A stretch of DNA of 64,000 bases from Thalassotalea sp. ND16A (GCF_000764205.1 NZ_JQDZ01000048.1:124001-188000), one strand, 5' to 3'. Shown: positions 45,015 through 55,775, counted from the stretch's first letter. Made by a program: numbers and translations. Notes: generated from the sequence alone by a model not told the origin.

Positions 45015-45485
45015 TTAAGCTTTGCCTAACTGTAAACGTCGCACTTTAACTGTGCCAGATTTGCTGCCAGTAGCAATGTCTGCGGCAATAATGTTAACCC
45101 CTTCATTGGTGGTTAAATGCTGTAACCAGGCTAACAGCGCGTTAAATTCCACTTCATCAACCCACACCTGTAAATCGTCACCTTGCGGCTGCATTCTTGC
45201 TATCTCGATGGCCTGACGTTTCGCCGTACGGTTAACCACACTCGATAAACTGCCCGATGATTTTTTAGCACCACCACTGCGTTGCAATTGTTTATATTGA
45301 ACAATATTATCACTAACCCACGCGGCCAGTTTTTGCTGCTTCACCAGCTTTACTCGTGATTTTTCAATGCTTTCATTTAACGGCTGCCAGACCAGGCTAA
45401 TGAACAAGAAAATAACAACCACCACTGACATTGCTGCAACCAATTGCTGCTCACGGGCATTTAACCCTTGCCACCATTGTTTCAT
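45015..45485 (-). CDS. gspM: Type II secretion system protein M
   Basis: A 156-residue inner-membrane protein. The cytoplasmic N-terminus WWQGLNAREQQLVAAMSVV leads into one membrane helix (~15-37). The periplasmic C-terminal half carries a ferredoxin-like fold (VEFNALLAWLQHLTTNEGVN and later). GspM pairs with GspL to anchor the GspE ATPase platform. Its ATG overlaps the gspL stop by one base (TAATG), showing translational coupling. Confidence 0.92.
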   Translation of the reverse strand: MKQWWQGLNAREQQLVAAMSVVVVIFLFISLVWQPLNESIEKSRVKLVKQQKLAAWVSDNIVQYKQLQRSGGAKKSSGSLSSVVNRTAKRQAIEIARMQPQGDDLQVWVDEVEFNALLAWLQHLTTNEGVNIIAADIATGSKSGTVKVRRLQLGKA

Positions 45486-46705
45486 TATTTACTCCTGATA
45501 TTGAATGAACCAGTAACCTGGTCACCCTGGTTGTTTTGCGCGCCAGCATCGACAATTAGCGAAGCACTTTCTAACGCCTGTTTAAACTGTTCAAAACTTT
45601 GATAATCATTAGCCGTAACCGATAACCTCAGTTCCTGACGCTTGGCGTCATAACGTAATGTTTCGGGTTTTAATTTCGGCACTTTAGCAAAGGCAGGTTG
45701 TACTTGATCTAACATGACTAACAAGCCAGTATCTGAGCTGGCAGTACCAAATTCAGCCAGTTTGCTGCTGAGTTGCCGTTTTATCGTTGAAAACCGCACT
45801 CGCTTAGTTTGTGGGAAGGCCGTTTTATAATCCGCTTCAATGGCGGCACTAACGTCTGCATATTGACTGTTCAATTGCGTCAGTTCAACAACCTTACCGG
45901 TAAGATTCAATAACAAAGCAAACACGGCAATACCAGCAACCCACAACCAATTGTCAAGTTCTGGCGAGCGTTGCTCCTTAACCAGATATTCACCTTGCAA
46001 TAAATTAAACGTTTGCTGCTCGACGCCTTTGGCTAACAGTAATAATGGCAATTCTTCCGGCTCTTCGTTTATCTCTAACTGCTGATGTTCAAGCTCTATT
46101 GGTGAGTATGAATTTAGTTGTTGTGGCTCTTCATGATCAACCAGTAATTGCTCAACCACCAAATCACCTATGCTGTCATTGATGATGAGTCCTTGCCAGT
46201 GCCCGGTTCTCATTAATAGTTGTTGGTTAATTACCACTGCCGACCAGTGATTGTTCACTAACGGTAAAGCCAGGTAATCGGGTACCATTGATTTCACCGT
46301 GATATTGGCCGCTTGAAACCAAGATAGCCAGGTATCTATCTGCTTGCTCGCGATGACGGACAAAAAGCAATTTTCATCGCCAAGATGCTCTTTCGGTTTG
46401 CTCGCATAGGCAAAAAATAGCTGTTCCACATCTTCCGCTAAATCATCTTCTAGCATATATGGCGCTGCCGCTTTTATCGCCCGTTCAGACTTACCCGGTA
46501 CGGTTAAGCAGTGCAAACGAACATCGGCACCATTAATGATAACCTTTACCGTTCGTCCTTGCGCTTTTTCAGTGAGTTGATCCAGACAATCTTTATTGAC
46601 CAATTCGCCACTGGCAATTTCATCACTTTGCTGATCATTGGTAATTAGCCATTGAACTGGATCGCTGTCTTGGCTGCCAATGCGAATATATAAAGTTTCT
46701 CGCAC
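45485..46705 (-). CDS. gspL: Type II secretion system protein L
   Basis: A 406-residue bitopic protein. The cytoplasmic actin-like domain (~1-245), which binds the GspE N-terminus, shows LTVPGKSERAIKAAAPYMLE and later VPDYLALPLV. One membrane helix (~252-270, LWVAGIAVFALLLNL) precedes a periplasmic ferredoxin-like domain. It starts with GTG, with GGAG seven bases upstream, and overlaps the gspK stop by one base (TAGTG). It couples ATP hydrolysis to pseudopilus assembly. Confidence 0.94.
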   Translation of the reverse strand: MRETLYIRIGSQDSDPVQWLITNDQQSDEIASGELVNKDCLDQLTEKAQGRTVKVIINGADVRLHCLTVPGKSERAIKAAAPYMLEDDLAEDVEQLFFAYASKPKEHLGDENCFLSVIASKQIDTWLSWFQAANITVKSMVPDYLALPLVNNHWSAVVINQQLLMRTGHWQGLIINDSIGDLVVEQLLVDHEEPQQLNSYSPIELEHQQLEINEEPEELPLLLLAKGVEQQTFNLLQGEYLVKEQRSPELDNWLWVAGIAVFALLLNLTGKVVELTQLNSQYADVSAAIEADYKTAFPQTKRVRFSTIKRQLSSKLAEFGTASSDTGLLVMLDQVQPAFAKVPKLKPETLRYDAKRQELRLSVTANDYQSFEQFKQALESASLIVDAGAQNNQGDQVTGSFNIRSK

Positions 46706-47781
46706 TATTGTTCTCCAACACTTCTATTAACCACGCTAATGGTTTCATCTTTATTAATTTTCATAATTGAATTCATACTAAAATAACTATCATTAAATGA
46801 TGTTTTGGTGATCAATTTAAAATATTCGCTATCAACCACAAACTGTCGTTTAAATTGATCAAAATCTTGTAACCCTGTTACGGCACTAACGCTATAAAAG
46901 TCGTCAATGGTTTTAAATCCTTCTTCGCCACGCTGTGAGAATATTTCTTCTACCACGCTGGCATCAACACCACCAAGTAGTGCTTGTAATAACTCAGTAT
47001 GTTCTTCATCTATGGTGTTAATATTAATTTTATGCATCTCAGAATTAGGGATCACACAGACATGATCTTTTAAAGCATAGATGACTTGTGGACTAAAGTG
47101 CTCAATCAATCTTAATTCATTGACACTGGCTAACAAGCCATTGGCGGCCAGGTAAGGATATTCTTTAGCCGCATAATCATTATCTTCGGCGCCGCCGGCG
47201 CTGACAATTGACGAGTCTTCATCTAACCAGTCGAGTAAGGCATCGCTCATCGATTCGGCTTCAAAATTGCCTACTCCGTCAATATTGAGTGATGAGATTA
47301 ATTCAATCAAGGCAACCTTTGCCATATTTTCAATTTTTTTACCACTGGCCGATGCACCGGGTTTTCCTTTTTCCTCATCTTCAGAAGGGGCGGAACTCCC
47401 AGGAGCAGCTGAGCTGTCACTATTATCCTGCTCTTTATTGATCAACGAATTTAAATTAAAACAGGCCTGCATGTCTTTAATCTCACCGCTGATTGAGCCT
47501 AAATCCACGGGAAAACTGGTTTCACCACTGGCCCAAATTTGACCTAAATGAGTCACCTCCTTGTCGTCTTTTTCTTTAAAGGACAAGGTCAGTACCGATT
47601 TGGCGAATGCTTCTGCGCCCATGGCATGCCAATAGGCTTGCTGGTTTGAATTCAAATTATCGGTACGTTGAATTTGAAAAATTAAGGCCGAACTCATTTT
47701 TGTTGCCAGCACAACGGCAACGGCTACCACTAACATCACGGTAATTAACGCTACGCCGCTTTGCTGCTTAGAGTGCGCCAT
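46705..47781 (-). CDS. gspK: Type II secretion minor pseudopilin K
   Basis: A 358-residue minor pseudopilin forming the pseudopilus tip with GspI and GspJ. The start at 47781 (MAHSKQQSGVALITVML) has AAGG five bases upstream; the longer frame to 47814 is less likely. The N-terminal helix follows a short leader for the prepilin peptidase. A Ser/Pro/Gly-rich insert at ~135-160 (SSAAPGSSAPSEDEE) and paired alpha-domain motifs with DWLDEDS and INTIDEEHTE are typical. The conserved Asp/Glu patches may hold calcium as in ETEC GspK. Confidence 0.94.
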   Translation of the reverse strand: MAHSKQQSGVALITVMLVVAVAVVLATKMSSALIFQIQRTDNLNSNQQAYWHAMGAEAFAKSVLTLSFKEKDDKEVTHLGQIWASGETSFPVDLGSISGEIKDMQACFNLNSLINKEQDNSDSSAAPGSSAPSEDEEKGKPGASASGKKIENMAKVALIELISSLNIDGVGNFEAESMSDALLDWLDEDSSIVSAGGAEDNDYAAKEYPYLAANGLLASVNELRLIEHFSPQVIYALKDHVCVIPNSEMHKININTIDEEHTELLQALLGGVDASVVEEIFSQRGEEGFKTIDDFYSVSAVTGLQDFDQFKRQFVVDSEYFKLITKTSFNDSYFSMNSIMKINKDETISVVNRSVGEQ

Positions 47782-47800
47782 TAAACCTTCGTTGAGTGAA

Positions 47801-48427
47801 TTAAGTTTGATCATCTTCAGCCTTAGGTTCAGCGAGACCAGGAACCAAAAATTGACGACGAATTAGCCCTAAATCATTCAGTTCTATTTCAATGGCAATG
47901 GCTAACGGCAGATCTTCTTCAGGTAAGTCTTTCAGCCATTTTTTACCATTATAAAACTCAAAGTCGACCTTTTCGACGCCGCTAATCAGCGCTCTTATTT
48001 TCGGCTCATCGCCGGCAACAGCATCGACAAAGACATAATGCATTCGATTTAAAATATCTTCTTCTAACTGATAAGCAACCGCCTGGACATCACTGCGCGG
48101 CAACATTAGTCCAGGATTACGCCAGCCTTGTCGAACAAAGGCAATACCATGGGTATTGGCTGAATAGGTTGATTCATTAGTATGGATAAAGCTCTTTAAC
48201 GGCTCATCGCCATTTAAACGTACGCTACGACGGGTGATCTGGATAAAATCTCGCTCCATCACTAAAAACGCCCGTTGCAACTCACTTAATCTATCACTAT
48301 GAAGTTTTCCTTGCTCGCTGCTATCAATGATGGTGGTTAAAATTTTTGCACTGGACAATGAAATTAATGAAAATAGCACAATGGCAATGAGTACTTCCAA
48401 TAAGGTGAAGCCGCGTTGATTCCTCAT
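47801..48427 (-). CDS. gspJ: Type II secretion minor pseudopilin J
   Basis: A 208-residue pseudopilin. The N-terminus MRNQRGFTLLEVLIAIVLF is a classical prepilin site (cleavage after Gly6, Glu5 in the mature part). The globular part has VMERDFIQITRRSVRLNGDE, typical for GspJ. Its start overlaps the gspI stop by four bases (ATGA). It belongs to the pseudopilus tip complex. Confidence 0.95.
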   Translation of the reverse strand: MRNQRGFTLLEVLIAIVLFSLISLSSAKILTTIIDSSEQGKLHSDRLSELQRAFLVMERDFIQITRRSVRLNGDEPLKSFIHTNESTYSANTHGIAFVRQGWRNPGLMLPRSDVQAVAYQLEEDILNRMHYVFVDAVAGDEPKIRALISGVEKVDFEFYNGKKWLKDLPEEDLPLAIAIEIELNDLGLIRRQFLVPGLAEPKAEDDQT

Positions 48428-48822
48428 TTTTGTGCCTTAGGATTGCTGACGTAAGTAATCAAACTGGTGACCGAGTATTCATCGTCCTCTTGTTCTCTTA
48501 CTTCAACGGTGATGGCACGCATATTTTTATCTTCAGTTTCCTGAATAACCCGTTGCCAATGCCATTCTCGCCCGGCCATTTCACTCTTGCCAGATTTCTT
48601 CTTTGGTGGCCAGTTTTGCTCTAAATTAGCTTCTACCAGCTGGTTCGCAGCTACCCATTGCGCCACACTTAAGCGCTCTAAGCTAGCCGTGCCCATTAAA
48701 CTGGAGCCCGCGACCTTTAATAACGCAGTTGCGGCAAAGGCAAATACCGCGAGAGCAAGCAGCACTTCCAGTAGCGTAAATCCGGCAATGGTTTTAATTG
48801 TTGAGCGATTAGCGAGTTTCAT
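48424..48822 (-). CDS. gspI: Type II secretion minor pseudopilin I
   Basis: A 132-residue pseudopilin. The start at 48822 (MKLANRSTIKTIAGFTLLEV) gives a longer basic leader before the cleavage site in AGFTLLEVLLALAVFA. A further ATG six codons upstream is possible. The body contains AQWVAANQLVEANLEQNWPP, typical of GspI. It overlaps the end of gspH by 14 bases. It nucleates the pseudopilus tip with GspJ and GspK. Confidence 0.94.
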   Translation of the reverse strand: MKLANRSTIKTIAGFTLLEVLLALAVFAFAATALLKVAGSSLMGTASLERLSVAQWVAANQLVEANLEQNWPPKKKSGKSEMAGREWHWQRVIQETEDKNMRAITVEVREQEDDEYSVTSLITYVSNPKAQK

Positions 48823-49384
48823 CAATAAAAGGCCCCTCAATGGTTAGCGGAATGGTATAGCTACCAACCACATCATAATGCATCGGCAAGTCGAAATCGT
48901 CGTCGTAACTGAAGGTAAGTTTAAATGGGGTGATATCGCCACCGGAGAGGATGAAAATTTGCGGGTACACCGGCTCTTCTTCTTCGTCGAACGCCGCTTC
49001 TTCTTCAAATTCTTCAAACAAGCTTTGGCTAACCATCATTTGCCCATCACTGGGCAAATCATCGAGCGTGAGCGTGATCGCATAAGGCTCTTCAAAATAA
49101 GCCTGGGTTAAGCTGTCTTGTTCGGGTACCGGCACCCAACGCAAGCCATCAAACGCCAAAAATTGATAGCTATTATCTTCAACCAACAAGCCAAGCTCGA
49201 TATTATTGAGCAACGCATATTCACTGGCTAAATTAAACAGCGCGGCAAATTTCTGACTTTCAAGCTCAAGCTTATCTTCAATAGGAGAACCAGTAACATT
49301 GCCTACCAGCACCTTTAAGAGCATACCTATGACTACCAGCACCAGCATCACTTCTAATAGTGTAAATCCCCTATTGTTTTTCAT
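48809..49384 (-). CDS. gspH: Type II secretion minor pseudopilin H
   Basis: A 191-residue pseudopilin with leader MKNNRGFTLLEVMLVLVVIG; the start at 49384 is chosen because the six codons before it in the open frame add no support. The globular part is beta-rich with a strongly acidic loop (~135-146, EEFEEEAAFDEEEEPVYP), an unusual Glu run for the family. It sits 46 bases after gspG. GspH links the minor tip complex to the major GspG fibre. Confidence 0.93.
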   Translation of the reverse strand: MKNNRGFTLLEVMLVLVVIGMLLKVLVGNVTGSPIEDKLELESQKFAALFNLASEYALLNNIELGLLVEDNSYQFLAFDGLRWVPVPEQDSLTQAYFEEPYAITLTLDDLPSDGQMMVSQSLFEEFEEEAAFDEEEEPVYPQIFILSGGDITPFKLTFSYDDDFDLPMHYDVVGSYTIPLTIEGPFIDETR

Positions 49385-49430
49385 TGATATTGCTCGTAAC
49401 AAATACTAGCTGTTATACAAAATTGATTAA

Positions 49431-49868
49431 TTATCTATATTCATCAACATTCCAGTTGCCGATGTCATCATCTGTGCCAGGCTCGCCATCAGGACCAACG
49501 CTGAATACGTCAATAATGCCATTTTCACCTGGATTTAATAACACGTATTCATTACCCCAGGGGTCTACTGGCAGACGAGGTAAATAACCACCTTCCGGAA
49601 AACGTCTTGGTAATGGTTCTATATCGGTTGCTTCAACCAAGGCTTCTAACCCTTGCTCAGTCGACGGGAAGTTATAATTGGCCATCTTGTACAATTTTAA
49701 CTGCTGTTCAATTGAGCCGATATCAGCCACTGAAGTTTTGATTTTTGCGGTGTCCAGGTTGCCCATTAAATTAGGCACAACCATTGCTCCTAAAATACCT
49801 AAAATTACGATTACAACCATAACTTCTAGCAAGGTAAAACCTTTGACTTTGTTGTGTTTTCTGTTCAT
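49431..49868 (-). CDS. gspG: Type II secretion major pseudopilin G
   Basis: A 145-residue major pseudopilin. Leader MNRKHNKVKGFTLLEVMVVI with cleavage after Gly10. The conserved body includes NYNFPSTEQGLEALVEATD and the calcium loop PDGEPGTDDDIGNWN near the end, which stabilises the subunit. It is the most conserved pseudopilin and would form the piston-like fibre. It starts 9 bases after gspF. Confidence 0.97.
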   Translation of the reverse strand: MNRKHNKVKGFTLLEVMVVIVILGILGAMVVPNLMGNLDTAKIKTSVADIGSIEQQLKLYKMANYNFPSTEQGLEALVEATDIEPLPRRFPEGGYLPRLPVDPWGNEYVLLNPGENGIIDVFSVGPDGEPGTDDDIGNWNVDEYR

Positions 49869-49877
49869 TTTTACTAC

Positions 49878-51092
49878 CTAAATTAATGTATTTAACTGCA
49901 TGATTGGCTGAATAATTGCCATTACGATAAATAATACCACGGCCGCCATACTCACCATGAGTGCAGGTTCGAAGACTTTTAGTGATATACTTACCACCGC
50001 TTCAAATTCACGATCCTGGTTATCTGCGGCACGTTCCAGCATTGATTCTAACTCACCCGATTTTTCGCCACTGGCGATCATATGTAACATCATCGGTGGA
50101 AATAATTTTGTTTTTTTCAACGAAGCATGCAAACTTGCCCCTTCACGTACTTGTGCAGAGGCTTCTTGTACTCTTTCTTCGATATGATTATTGGTTAGCA
50201 CTGCACCAGCAATTTTCATACTTTCAAGTAGTGGCACCGCACTTGCTGTACATATACTTAATGTGCGGGCAAAACGTGCCGTATTCAAGCCCCGGGTTAC
50301 TTTTCCAATAATGGGTATCGACAGGGAGCGGCGATGCACCCCCATTCTAAAGGCCTTTCTTTTCATCATTTGTTTAAAAGCAATACTGCTAATAATAATA
50401 ATGCCGACAATGAATAATATGTAGTCTTGTAAAAACTCACTAATGGCAATTAAAAATGTTGTGGTGCCCGGCAATTCTTGGCTCATATGTTCAAACTGGC
50501 CAACGATTTCAGGTACTACGGCAATCAACAGAATAACGATTACCGCCACCGCGACTATGGTCATAATAACCGGGTAAATAAGTGCCTGGATCAGTTGTGA
50601 CTTCATGTGCTGCCGTTGCTCAGTATAATCGGCAAGGCGATTTAAAACGTTATCTAAATGCCCCGATTTTTCACCGGCAGACACCATGGCACGAAACAAA
50701 CCATCAAATACGCTGGGAAATTCAGCCATCGATTCCGCCAAACCATAACCTTCGGTCACTTTTGAACGTACCGACATGATCATGCTTTTCAATTTGTCTT
50801 TGTCGCATTGCTCGGCAACCGCAATCAAGGCTTCTTCAAGTGGTAAACCCGATTCAACCAAAGTCGCCAATTGGCGGGTGATTAACGCAAGTTCTCCGGC
50901 AGAAATTTTCTTCTCGCCAAAACTGGGGCGATTCGACTCTTTCTTGGCTTTCTCTAAACTCGGGGTCACTTCAATTGGAATTAACCCTTGCTCGCGCAGC
51001 TGACTACGCACCTGTCTGGCGTTATCGCCTTCGAGCACGCCATTTTTGTTTTTACCACGGCTATCTACCGCTTTATAATCAAATGCTGCCAT
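49878..51092 (-). CDS. gspF: Type II secretion inner-membrane platform protein F
   Basis: A 404-residue platform protein. A cytoplasmic N-terminal domain (AFDYKAVDSRGKNKNGVLEG) is followed by two copies of the GspF domain, each with a LVESGLPLEEAL- or CTASAVPLLESM-type motif, and three membrane helices (~170-190, 220-240, 375-398). It organises pseudopilin addition with GspE and GspL. The gene follows gspE by two bases. Confidence 0.97.
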   Translation of the reverse strand: MAAFDYKAVDSRGKNKNGVLEGDNARQVRSQLREQGLIPIEVTPSLEKAKKESNRPSFGEKKISAGELALITRQLATLVESGLPLEEALIAVAEQCDKDKLKSMIMSVRSKVTEGYGLAESMAEFPSVFDGLFRAMVSAGEKSGHLDNVLNRLADYTEQRQHMKSQLIQALIYPVIMTIVAVAVIVILLIAVVPEIVGQFEHMSQELPGTTTFLIAISEFLQDYILFIVGIIIISSIAFKQMMKRKAFRMGVHRRSLSIPIIGKVTRGLNTARFARTLSICTASAVPLLESMKIAGAVLTNNHIEERVQEASAQVREGASLHASLKKTKLFPPMMLHMIASGEKSGELESMLERAADNQDREFEAVVSISLKVFEPALMVSMAAVVLFIVMAIIQPIMQLNTLI

Positions 51093-51094
51093 AA

Positions 51095-52690
51095 CTAGTC
51101 TTCTCTGGTAACCCGGAGAATTTCTTCGAGCGTGGTTTGGCCAGCAATCACTTTTTCAAAGCCGTCATCACGTATGCTTGGCGTATGGCTACGGATCAAT
51201 TTTTCAACCGCCTGCTCGCCGGCATTATTTTGGATAAGTTCACGCACGTTATCATCGACCACCAATAATTCATGGATACCGGTGCGGCCTTTATAGCCTA
51301 GATATTTGCACTTTTCACAACCCTTGGCGCGATAAATAATTGGGTGCTGATGGCTTTCTAAACCCAACAATTTCACTTCTTCGTCCGATGCCGGGTGCGC
51401 TTCTTTACATACCGGACACAAAGTTCTGACCAGACGTTGCGCCAGTACGCCGATTAAACTGGACGATAGTAAGAACGGCTCTACGCCCATGTCTTCTAAC
51501 CGGGTAATGGCACCGGCGGCGGTATTGGTATGCAAGGTAGACAAGACTAAATGACCGGTTAAACTGGCTTGTACAGCAATTTGCGCGGTTTCCAGGTCGC
51601 GTATTTCGCCCACCATCACCACGTCAGGATCTTGCCGTAATATCGCCCGTAAGCCACGGGCAAAAGTCATATCCACTTTGGTATTGACTTGCGTTTGGCC
51701 GATGCCTTCGATGGAAAATTCAATCGGGTCTTCGACCGTTAAAATATTGCGTTCGCTGGCATCAATTTGGGTCAAGCCGGCATACAGGGTAGTACTTTTA
51801 CCGGAACCGGTAGGCCCGGTCACCAAAATAATGCCGTGTGGTTTATTAATGACTTTGGTAAAGGTTTCCCGGCCGGTATCTGTCATGCCTAAATCTTGCA
51901 AATTCAAACGCGCCGCATTTTTATCCAATAACCGTAACACCACACGCTCGCCGTGGCTTGATGGCATGGTGGATACCCGAACATCCACCGCCCGGCCACC
52001 GATACGCAATGAAATACGGCCGTCTTGTGGCACCCGTTTTTCGGCAATATCGAGTTTCGCCATGACCTTAATACGTGACACCAGCATCGAGGCGAGTTTA
52101 CGGTTAGGTTTTAAAATTTCACGTAAAATACCGTCGACCCGAAAACGAATTTTCAGTATTTTCTCAAAAGTTTCAATATGAATATCAGAGGCATTTTCTT
52201 TGATCGCCTCCGACAGCATGGCATTAATCAACTTGATGATCGGTGCATCATCTTCGTTTTCCAGCAGATCTTCGGCTTCATGAATTTCATCGGCCAACGA
52301 GTATAGATTCGCCTCGTTGCCAATATCTTCCATCATCTGCTGAGCTTCAGAAGAGTCGCGTTGATAAGAAAGCGTAAGCAATTGTTCAAACTCTTCAGCG
52401 TTATGATTCACCACGCTAAAACGACGCCCTAAAAAGCGTCGTATTTCCAATAATATTTCGACTTTTATCGAGCTAGTGATATGTACAATCAGATCATTTT
52501 CGTTTTGCTCCACCAACACGCTGTGGCGCTTGGCAAAACCAAAAGGTAGTTGATAGGGCAATTGTTCAACCAATTCGTCTGCAAGCTCTGTTGATGCCGA
52601 GTCTGCGCCGTTATCTATCGACAAATTTGTTGCTAACTCGTTGCTGTCTTCTTCGCCAACAATGCTAGTATCCGCGCTACTATTACTCAT
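51095..52690 (-). CDS. gspE: Type II secretion ATPase E
   Basis: A 531-residue hexameric ATPase powering pseudopilus assembly. The start at 52690 ([10 protein letters not shown]) overlaps the gspD end by eight bases; a longer open frame to 52720 begins inside gspD. N-terminal domains that bind GspL come first (~1-150), then the RecA-like motor with GPTGSGKST, the Asp box in [20 protein letters not shown], Walker [13 protein letters not shown] and a His-rich LSTLHTNTA. The C-terminal zinc element uses CPVC and CEKC. The Ser/Glu/Asp-rich N-terminus (~1-45) is an extension over minimal homologues. Confidence 0.97.
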   Translation of the reverse strand: MSNSSADTSIVGEEDSNELATNLSIDNGADSASTELADELVEQLPYQLPFGFAKRHSVLVEQNENDLIVHITSSIKVEILLEIRRFLGRRFSVVNHNAEEFEQLLTLSYQRDSSEAQQMMEDIGNEANLYSLADEIHEAEDLLENEDDAPIIKLINAMLSEAIKENASDIHIETFEKILKIRFRVDGILREILKPNRKLASMLVSRIKVMAKLDIAEKRVPQDGRISLRIGGRAVDVRVSTMPSSHGERVVLRLLDKNAARLNLQDLGMTDTGRETFTKVINKPHGIILVTGPTGSGKSTTLYAGLTQIDASERNILTVEDPIEFSIEGIGQTQVNTKVDMTFARGLRAILRQDPDVVMVGEIRDLETAQIAVQASLTGHLVLSTLHTNTAAGAITRLEDMGVEPFLLSSSLIGVLAQRLVRTLCPVCKEAHPASDEEVKLLGLESHQHPIIYRAKGCEKCKYLGYKGRTGIHELLVVDDNVRELIQNNAGEQAVEKLIRSHTPSIRDDGFEKVIAGQTTLEEILRVTRED

Positions 52691-54809
52691 TGCTGTCATC
52701 TTGCTGGTCGCCAGCCACATCTTTGTTTAATTCTTCTACCGCACGCTCATTCATATAGTCATTAAACGTCGGTGGCAATTCTAAATCATCTTGCCATTCT
52801 GGCAATAATGGTAATACCGCATCATCCATTAACGATAAACCAGCGTCCTGCTTGCGGATTTGATCGGCACGGATATAGTTGTATTTCTGTTTTGAAATTG
52901 AATCCATTAACGCGCCGTCACGAATGATAGTAGGCTTTAAAAACACCATCAAATTTCGTTTACGGGTAGTGCTGCCGGTAGAGCGAAACAAAGCGCCAAG
53001 GATTGGAATATCCCCCAAAAGCGGCACTTTTTGCATGCTTTCCTGCACATCTTCATCGATTAAACCGCCAAGAATGATGGTGGAGCCGCTATCGGCCATG
53101 ACCGTGGTTTTGATTTCGCGCTTGTTAATCGATACATCCACACCCGTGGCGCCACTGACACTCGATACTTCTTGCTCGATGGTAAGTTGCACCCCAGAGC
53201 CTTCGTTCACTTGTGGCGTGACTTTTAGCTTGATGCCAACCTCTTTACGGTCCACCGTTTGGAACGGATTGGCATTATTCGAGCCCGTTGCTGAACCGGT
53301 AATGATTGGAATTTCCTGACCGACAATAAAGTAGGCTTCTTCGTTATCCAAAGTGGTAATACTCGGCGTTGCCAGAATATTGGAGTTCACGTCTGAGCTG
53401 ACCGCTTGTACGATTGCGCCCCAGTTATCATTAACCACGCCAAACATCATGCCACTGACGTTGCCCAGCAATTGGGCCAGAATAGTAAAATCACCATCGG
53501 TATCAGGGTTGGTCGTTGTTACCGGGTTACCATTACCATCAATGGTAGTCACGGTATTACCATCTTCGCCTTCGGCGGCAATCGCACCGGCGGCAACACT
53601 ACTAATCGGCACTACACCATTACTGAACTGGGTAAAGCCACCTTCTTCATGGAACCATTGCACACCAAGCTGGGCACCGTCTGATTCAAACACTTCAACA
53701 ATAATTGCTTCGACTAATACTTGCGCACGACGGATATCGAGCTGACGAATGACCGACTCTAATGAACGTAACATATCTGGTTCGGCGGTGATAACTAACG
53801 TATTGGTATCTTCATGAGCCTCGATACTGACCGCACGATTTGAACTGCTGCGGCTACGGCTAGCCGTTTTCGAGCCGGAACTGGCTTTAGCAGTAGTGCT
53901 TCTTTGCATCGAATCACTCACACTTTGCAAGACCGCGACTAAATCTTTTGCTTTTGAGTACTTCAGGTAATACACCCGGGTGTTACCCGAGGATTCCAAC
54001 TCAGAGTCCAGCTTTTCAATTAAAGCAGCAATGCGTTTGCGAGCCTGGCCTTCACCACTGATGACCACCGAATTGGTTCTGTCATCGGCGACAATTTTTG
54101 GAATTAAAAATGCCGGAGTATCCGACTTGCCTGAGGTAGGTTTATTGATGTTTTCAATAATGCGCACCATTTCACCAGCGGAAGCGTATTTCAGTTTTAC
54201 AATTTCAACGTCCTGATCACCGGCTCTGTCAACCCGGGTAATAATATTGACCAAGCGGTTTACCACGGCAGCGGTACCGGTAAGCATAATAACATTTGAT
54301 GGTTCGTAATGAACTACGTTACCGCCACCGGCCTGATCGCTTAATTGCCTTAGTAATGGCGATAGTTCACGAACCGATACGTTTTTAACTTCCACCACTC
54401 GGGTAACCATTTCATCACCCATGCCCGGGTTTTCATCACCCACCACCGGTATCGAAGCGCTTTTGGCATCTTTATTCGGGATCACTTTTATGACGTTGTT
54501 GTCCATTTCGACCACGGCAAAACCATAGACTTCGAGCACATTCAAAAAGAACTGATAGTATTGCTGCTCGGTTAACAAGTCATAACTGCGCACGTTGATT
54601 TTGCCGCGCACTTTCGGATCAGTAATAATCGTTTTCTGCAAATTTTTACCAACAATATTGATAAACTCAGTGATTTCCGTGCCTTTAAAGTTTGGTGAGT
54701 ATTGGGCAGCCGAAGCCGAAGCTATGCACAAGGTACAAGCCATAGTGATTGCTGCCAATATGTTTGCGGATGCACGTTTTAACTGCTTTGCGCTAAGAGT
54801 CAGGCGCAT
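52683..54809 (-). CDS. gspD: Type II secretion secretin D
   Basis: A 708-residue outer-membrane channel. The start at 54809 ([12 protein letters not shown]) has GGAG seven bases upstream; the ATG 12 bases earlier follows the gspC stop directly and is possible. Signal peptide to ~AAQ; N0-N3 domains (~30-330) are followed by a Ser/Thr/Arg-rich linker in N3 ([18 protein letters not shown]) and the secretin barrel (~350-620), with [14 protein letters not shown] and the closing [14 protein letters not shown]. The C-terminal S-domain may bind a pilotin; none is seen here. The gate region includes a Gly/Thr/Asn-rich insert (~425-450). Confidence 0.97.
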   Translation of the reverse strand: MRLTLSAKQLKRASANILAAITMACTLCIASASAAQYSPNFKGTEITEFINIVGKNLQKTIITDPKVRGKINVRSYDLLTEQQYYQFFLNVLEVYGFAVVEMDNNVIKVIPNKDAKSASIPVVGDENPGMGDEMVTRVVEVKNVSVRELSPLLRQLSDQAGGGNVVHYEPSNVIMLTGTAAVVNRLVNIITRVDRAGDQDVEIVKLKYASAGEMVRIIENINKPTSGKSDTPAFLIPKIVADDRTNSVVISGEGQARKRIAALIEKLDSELESSGNTRVYYLKYSKAKDLVAVLQSVSDSMQRSTTAKASSGSKTASRSRSSSNRAVSIEAHEDTNTLVITAEPDMLRSLESVIRQLDIRRAQVLVEAIIVEVFESDGAQLGVQWFHEEGGFTQFSNGVVPISSVAAGAIAAEGEDGNTVTTIDGNGNPVTTTNPDTDGDFTILAQLLGNVSGMMFGVVNDNWGAIVQAVSSDVNSNILATPSITTLDNEEAYFIVGQEIPIITGSATGSNNANPFQTVDRKEVGIKLKVTPQVNEGSGVQLTIEQEVSSVSGATGVDVSINKREIKTTVMADSGSTIILGGLIDEDVQESMQKVPLLGDIPILGALFRSTGSTTRKRNLMVFLKPTIIRDGALMDSISKQKYNYIRADQIRKQDAGLSLMDDAVLPLLPEWQDDLELPPTFNDYMNERAVEELNKDVAGDQQDDSNE

Positions 54810-54821
54810 GAAATTCTCCAT

Positions 54822-55775
54822 CTAATTATTTAAGCCTAATGACACGTCGTGTAGTACACCGTCACGTTCTACTAATAGGTCTACTTGTTCTGCTTTTCTT
54901 AATTCGATAAGCGCTTTGCGAGCTTCGCGCACATCGGTTAAATCTTTACCATTTATTTGTACCGCGATATCGCCGGGTATTAACCCCACCTCAGTGAAGA
55001 ATTCTGGATCTTTACTCGGCATTAACCGGTAGCCTTTGATTTTGCCATCGACACGATAGGGCGACACTTTAATGTAATCGGTTAGTTTTCCCGGATTTTG
55101 CAGTATTTCACTTCTCGCTTTCGCGACGCGGTCTTTAATGCGTGCCGACTTTTGCGGGTCTGCTTTCGATTTGCCGCGGTTGGTTAAACTGGTTTTTTTC
55201 GGCCTATTTACCGATGTTGTTACCGTCGGCTTTTCCCTGTCGGCGCCAATTTCTTTGGAGTATTCAAAACCATCGAGCATCAATGTTTCCATTCGACCTG
55301 ACGATTCAATAATCACCCGGTCGGAATGCACCTGCTTTAGCAGTGCTCGTGTACCTTCAATTTTATCATCAATGCCGTAGGTTTCTTGTTTGCCTTTGGA
55401 TTCGATGATGGCGGCTGCAACTGAGCTGTCATCGGAAGCAACCAGACCGGTCAAGGTGAGTTTTAATCGAGTTTCCGGCGCCGATTCAATTTTTTCGACC
55501 AGTTTCACCAGTTCTTGCTGCTGATTAAATTCACCAAATAAATTTAATTTTCGAATTGCTGCGGTATTTATTTTATTAGCCGTTGATACTGTATTGGTGT
55601 TTATTGCGGTATTTTTAGTGCTTTGCTGGCCTTGCGGAAAAACGCTCCAGGTAAAATTTGCACTCCAAAAGGCAATGTAAATAACCAACAACGAAATTAA
55701 CCCTTGTGTTAAATACTTTTGTGGCACTTTTTGCCATAAAAACTGTAACCGAATTGTAATTTGCGCTAAATCCAT
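54822..55775 (-). CDS. gspC: Type II secretion protein C
   Basis: A 317-residue bitopic protein linking the inner platform to the secretin. Cytoplasmic N-terminus, one membrane helix (~22-45, YLTQGLISLLVIYIAFWSAN), HR domain (~85-160, with RLKLTLTGLVASDDSSVAAA), a basic linker (NRPKKTSLTNRGKSKADPQ) and a C-terminal PDZ domain (~230-315, with GDIAVQINGKDLTDV). The PDZ domain is thought to help select substrates. First gene of the operon; a promoter-like pair lies at 55825-55853. Confidence 0.95.
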   Translation of the reverse strand: MDLAQITIRLQFLWQKVPQKYLTQGLISLLVIYIAFWSANFTWSVFPQGQQSTKNTAINTNTVSTANKINTAAIRKLNLFGEFNQQQELVKLVEKIESAPETRLKLTLTGLVASDDSSVAAAIIESKGKQETYGIDDKIEGTRALLKQVHSDRVIIESSGRMETLMLDGFEYSKEIGADREKPTVTTSVNRPKKTSLTNRGKSKADPQKSARIKDRVAKARSEILQNPGKLTDYIKVSPYRVDGKIKGYRLMPSKDPEFFTEVGLIPGDIAVQINGKDLTDVREARKALIELRKAEQVDLLVERDGVLHDVSLGLNN

